Shown: in pieces, positions 4,963-6,975 of the stretch | Numbering within the stretch: position 1 is the stretch's first letter | How the letters are laid out: each line of letters starts with the position of its first letter | Assembly (NCBI RefSeq): GCF_000160855.1 | Contig: NZ_GG700753.1 | Location: 126,826 to 133,800 of the forward strand | Length of the DNA: 6,975 nt | DNA from: Lactobacillus helveticus DSM 20075 = CGMCC 1.1877 | GTDB lineage: Bacteria; Bacillota; Bacilli; Lactobacillales; Lactobacillaceae | Direction of reading: 5' to 3' | Position numbers and translations under genes: made by a program | The notes under the pieces: model-generated | The model's database searches: none | Told to the model about the DNA's origin: nothing | Seen by the model: the letters and a program-made list of their open reading frames with translations, nothing else

Positions 4963-5673
4963 ATGAAACTTAGAAAAGTTAATCCTCAAACATATGAATT
5001 ATTTGAAAATAATCAATCTTTAGGTACCATCTCTACTTACCGCAATCTTTTTCATGACTCTTGCATATACTTGAAGTTTAACTTAATTAAAATTCCAACC
5101 ACTTCACCATTTGCAGAAATTAGGAAGCAAGAACAAAAACCACTACAAGTCATGATTGAATCTAGCCACACTAAACTCGTAGATTTTATGCTAAAAAATG
5201 GTTTCAAATGTAAAAGATATTGCTTTGAGGCTGAAGTTAGTGCTACTGACTTAAAGCATCCCTTAAGAACCAATTTTAAAGTTGTGCCTTTTATCGCTAC
5301 TGATCCTATTTATTCAAAATGCTGCGATTTTCTCTATAAATATTACAAAACTACTCATGAATTAGTCTCACCTCTTACCGCTAGTAAGAATTAATTCATT
5401 ACTGAAGTCCCAACAAGATCTGGATATTATAGTTTGGATAAACAGGGGCGACTCAACAATGCTGCTTTTACAGAAAATAATGAAATCGCTTATTTATGCT
5501 CGGTTGATCCTACAAACTGTTCATCTTTTATAGATAGTTTGTTAATTAAAATCTTCAAAAAATATTCCACTACATTTTTTGAAGCCGACGATACCGATTG
5601 GGCGGCTAGCGAATTACTTGATAAGTTTAATTATAAAAAGAATGAAAGTTTCAACACTTACATTTACGAGTAA
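4963..5673 (+). pseudogene. GNAT-like acetyltransferase gene with internal TAA
   Basis: One reading frame of 236 codons runs from ATG 4963 to TAA 5671-5673, broken only by TAA at 5392-5394. The first part (143 residues) ends PLTASKN. The second resumes in the same frame as FITEVPTRSGYYSLDKQGRL and ends ESFNTYIYE. Residues about 64-90 (SSHTKLVDFMLKNGFKCKRY) look like the last helix and strand of a GNAT domain, and the whole has the two-lobed size of lactobacillus GNAT-like proteins. The clear Q/R-x-x-G-x-G acetyl-CoA loop is not obvious, so family confidence is moderate. A TTG at 5434 could start the second fragment but has no ribosome site. The ribosome site before 4963 is weak (GGTGA). It is a nonsense pseudogene or a base-call error. 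Confidence 0.65.
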
Positions 5674-5677
5674 GAGC

Positions 5678-5725
5678 TTTACCTTTTTAACTTTTTCTTA
5701 ATATAATAAAAAATTATAGTATACT
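5678..5725 (+). promoter_or_regulatory. Candidate promoter region of the MFS transporter
   Basis: TTTACC (5678-5683) and TATAAT (5702-5707) are 18 bases apart and fit a sigma-A promoter. A second -10-like TATACT (5720-5725), within the palindrome AGTATACT, is an alternative without a clear -35. Either gives a short leader before the ATG at 5762. Confidence 0.45.
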
Positions 5726-5761
5726 AACCTCAATACATATATCTAATTTGAGTTGTTGTGA

Positions 5762-6943
5762 ATGTTAGAAAAGAAAACTTACCTATTATCTCGAGCCACC
5801 ATGCTTTTATCCAATTCTCTCTTTGGCATGATCATCATCTGGTGGCTGCAAACCCAAACCGGCAAATCATCTTTAGTCGGCTTGACTAACGCGATTTTCT
5901 CAATTACCGCTGCCTTATCAATTTTTTACGGTCCAATTATTGATAAGCATTCCTTCAAGAGAACCAGTCAAACATCCCTATTAGTTCAAACTATCTTGTT
6001 ATTCCTTTTAACGGCAGTGATGTTCTGGCTGAGTCACGACATAGTTTTGACCATTTTAATCTCTACTATTATGTCCATGTGCGATGAATTCTTCAGTCCG
6101 GCCGATCGTGCAATCCTTAAAGAAAGCGTCCCTTCTAAAAAAGATTTAAACAGCTTAATTTCAAAGTTGAGCATGATTGATCAAGTTGTGAATATCGCTG
6201 GTACTGCCCTTTCAGGTGTTTTATTGAGTCTTTTAATCGCTGGCCAATCGATGCTGGTTTGTAGCTGCTTAAGTCTGATTAGTATCTTCTTCCTGTACAT
6301 TGCGTTAAGAAAAATTCCATCGACTAAACCTCAAGCAAACGATACTGATGATAAAACTAATAACTATCGCGCAAAAGTGTTCAGCGGCTTAAAGTATATT
6401 CGCCAAAATAGGTTTCTTAAATACTACTTTTGGTCATGTATCTGCTATTCCTTCGCTTCACCAGCGTTAATTATTCTCTTACCTAAACTAGCCGATAAGC
6501 TTGGCTCTGCTGGACTTTATAGTACATTCTATCTTTGCTTTGTCGGTGGCTTTCTCTTAGGAGCACTCATCTCGGGCAAGCTAACTCCTACAGTTAAAAC
6601 GATCCCCTACACTTGGATGCTTAGTACCATTCCTTTATTAATGATGATCTTCTTCCTGTCTAATTGGCTTGCATTAAGTGTACTCATCGCCTTGTTTGGT
6701 TTTCTAACTAGTTTTCAAAATATTCTGTCAGAATCAATGATTCAGATTACTACGGAAGATGCATATTTAGGACGTGTGCTAACCACGATCCGCACTAGTA
6801 CTTCAATTGGTGGTCCAATTAGCTCCGTAGTTGCTGGGATCATGCTCGATCATTCAGGCGATCAGATTTTAATTATTCTTTGCGCAGTATTCATCCTCAT
6901 TGGTGGAATCAACATGCTATTTGCAAAAGAAGCGGCAAACTAA
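5762..6943 (+). CDS. MFS transporter (drug/efflux type)
   Basis: This intact 393-residue membrane protein has about 12 hydrophobic segments and a central charged loop (about 190-208, KPQANDTDDKTNNYRAK) between two six-helix halves, the standard major facilitator plan. The loop after helix 2 carries GPIIDKHSFKR (57-67), a form of MFS motif A (G-x3-D-x5-R/K type). A CDEFFSPADRAILKESVP segment near 108-125 is typical of the MFS_3/DHA3 exporters related to macrolide and siderophore efflux pumps. It sits in the cytoplasmic membrane and probably exports small molecules using the proton gradient; the substrate is unknown. The start is fixed by an in-frame TGA directly before ATG 5762, although the ribosome site is weak (GAG about nine bases upstream). 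It has its own promoter candidate and terminator, so it is likely a single-gene unit. Confidence 0.88.
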   Translation: MLEKKTYLLSRATMLLSNSLFGMIIIWWLQTQTGKSSLVGLTNAIFSITAALSIFYGPIIDKHSFKRTSQTSLLVQTILLFLLTAVMFWLSHDIVLTILISTIMSMCDEFFSPADRAILKESVPSKKDLNSLISKLSMIDQVVNIAGTALSGVLLSLLIAGQSMLVCSCLSLISIFFLYIALRKIPSTKPQANDTDDKTNNYRAKVFSGLKYIRQNRFLKYYFWSCICYSFASPALIILLPKLADKLGSAGLYSTFYLCFVGGFLLGALISGKLTPTVKTIPYTWMLSTIPLLMMIFFLSNWLALSVLIALFGFLTSFQNILSESMIQITTEDAYLGRVLTTIRTSTSIGGPISSVVAGIMLDHSGDQILIILCAVFILIGGINMLFAKEAAN

Positions 6944-6958
6944 GCCGCTTTTTATTTT
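6930..6958 (+). terminator. Rho-independent terminator of the MFS gene
   Basis: The GC-rich stem AGCGGC (6931-6936) with GCCGCT (6944-6949), extended by the pair 6930/6950, encloses a 7-base loop and is followed by TTTTTATTTT. The left arm lies in the last codons of the transporter and the loop contains the start of the stop codon, so the terminator overlaps the gene end. Confidence 0.92.
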
Positions 6959-6975
6959 GTTCAAAGATATTTTAT

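Overview
The window looks like chromosomal DNA of a low-GC lactobacillus, most likely the Lactobacillus acidophilus/helveticus group. The reasons are AT-rich genes with strong GGAGG-type ribosome binding sites and small accessory families common in lactobacilli: a DUF5067-like secreted protein, a DUF6176 protein and a NUDIX hydrolase with the NUDIX_N head. The many freshly broken genes fit dairy-adapted species such as L. helveticus. The species call is inference. No rRNA, tRNA, CRISPR array or intact insertion sequence is visible.

Layout. Positions 22-300 (minus) hold a small membrane-protein gene with an in-frame TGA. Positions 461-952 (minus) hold a secreted DUF5067-like protein with its own terminator. 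Positions 1062-1421 (minus) hold a DUF6176 protein. Positions 1422-1811 contain no intact gene, but do contain the 3' tail of a second cytidine-deaminase-like gene joined to the C-terminal end of an unrelated reading frame. Positions 1812-4355 (minus) form a tight operon transcribed leftward in the order GNAT acetyltransferase, small membrane protein, cytidine-deaminase-like enzyme, nucleoside phosphorylase, NUDIX hydrolase, with gaps of 2-15 bp or overlaps. A divergent promoter region of roughly 90 bp separates it from the rightward genes: a four-helix membrane protein (frameshifted), a GNAT-like gene (nonsense mutation) and an intact 393-residue MFS transporter ending in a clear terminator.

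How the genes fit together. The deaminase, phosphorylase and NUDIX enzyme make a plausible nucleoside salvage, detoxification or clean-up set: base deamination, glycosidic phosphorolysis and hydrolysis of nucleoside-diphosphate-linked compounds. The deaminase keeps its zinc site but lacks the usual Asn-x-Glu ribose-contact motif, so its substrate may not be plain cytidine.

The most striking feature is decay. Four genes each carry one simple lesion (two nonsense codons, two one-base homopolymer insertions) and one locus is a mosaic of remnants. They may be true pseudogenes or, for the homopolymer cases, sequencing errors. I saw no convincing unknown defence or mobile system; the best leads are the operon with the atypical deaminase and the duplicated deaminase tail.
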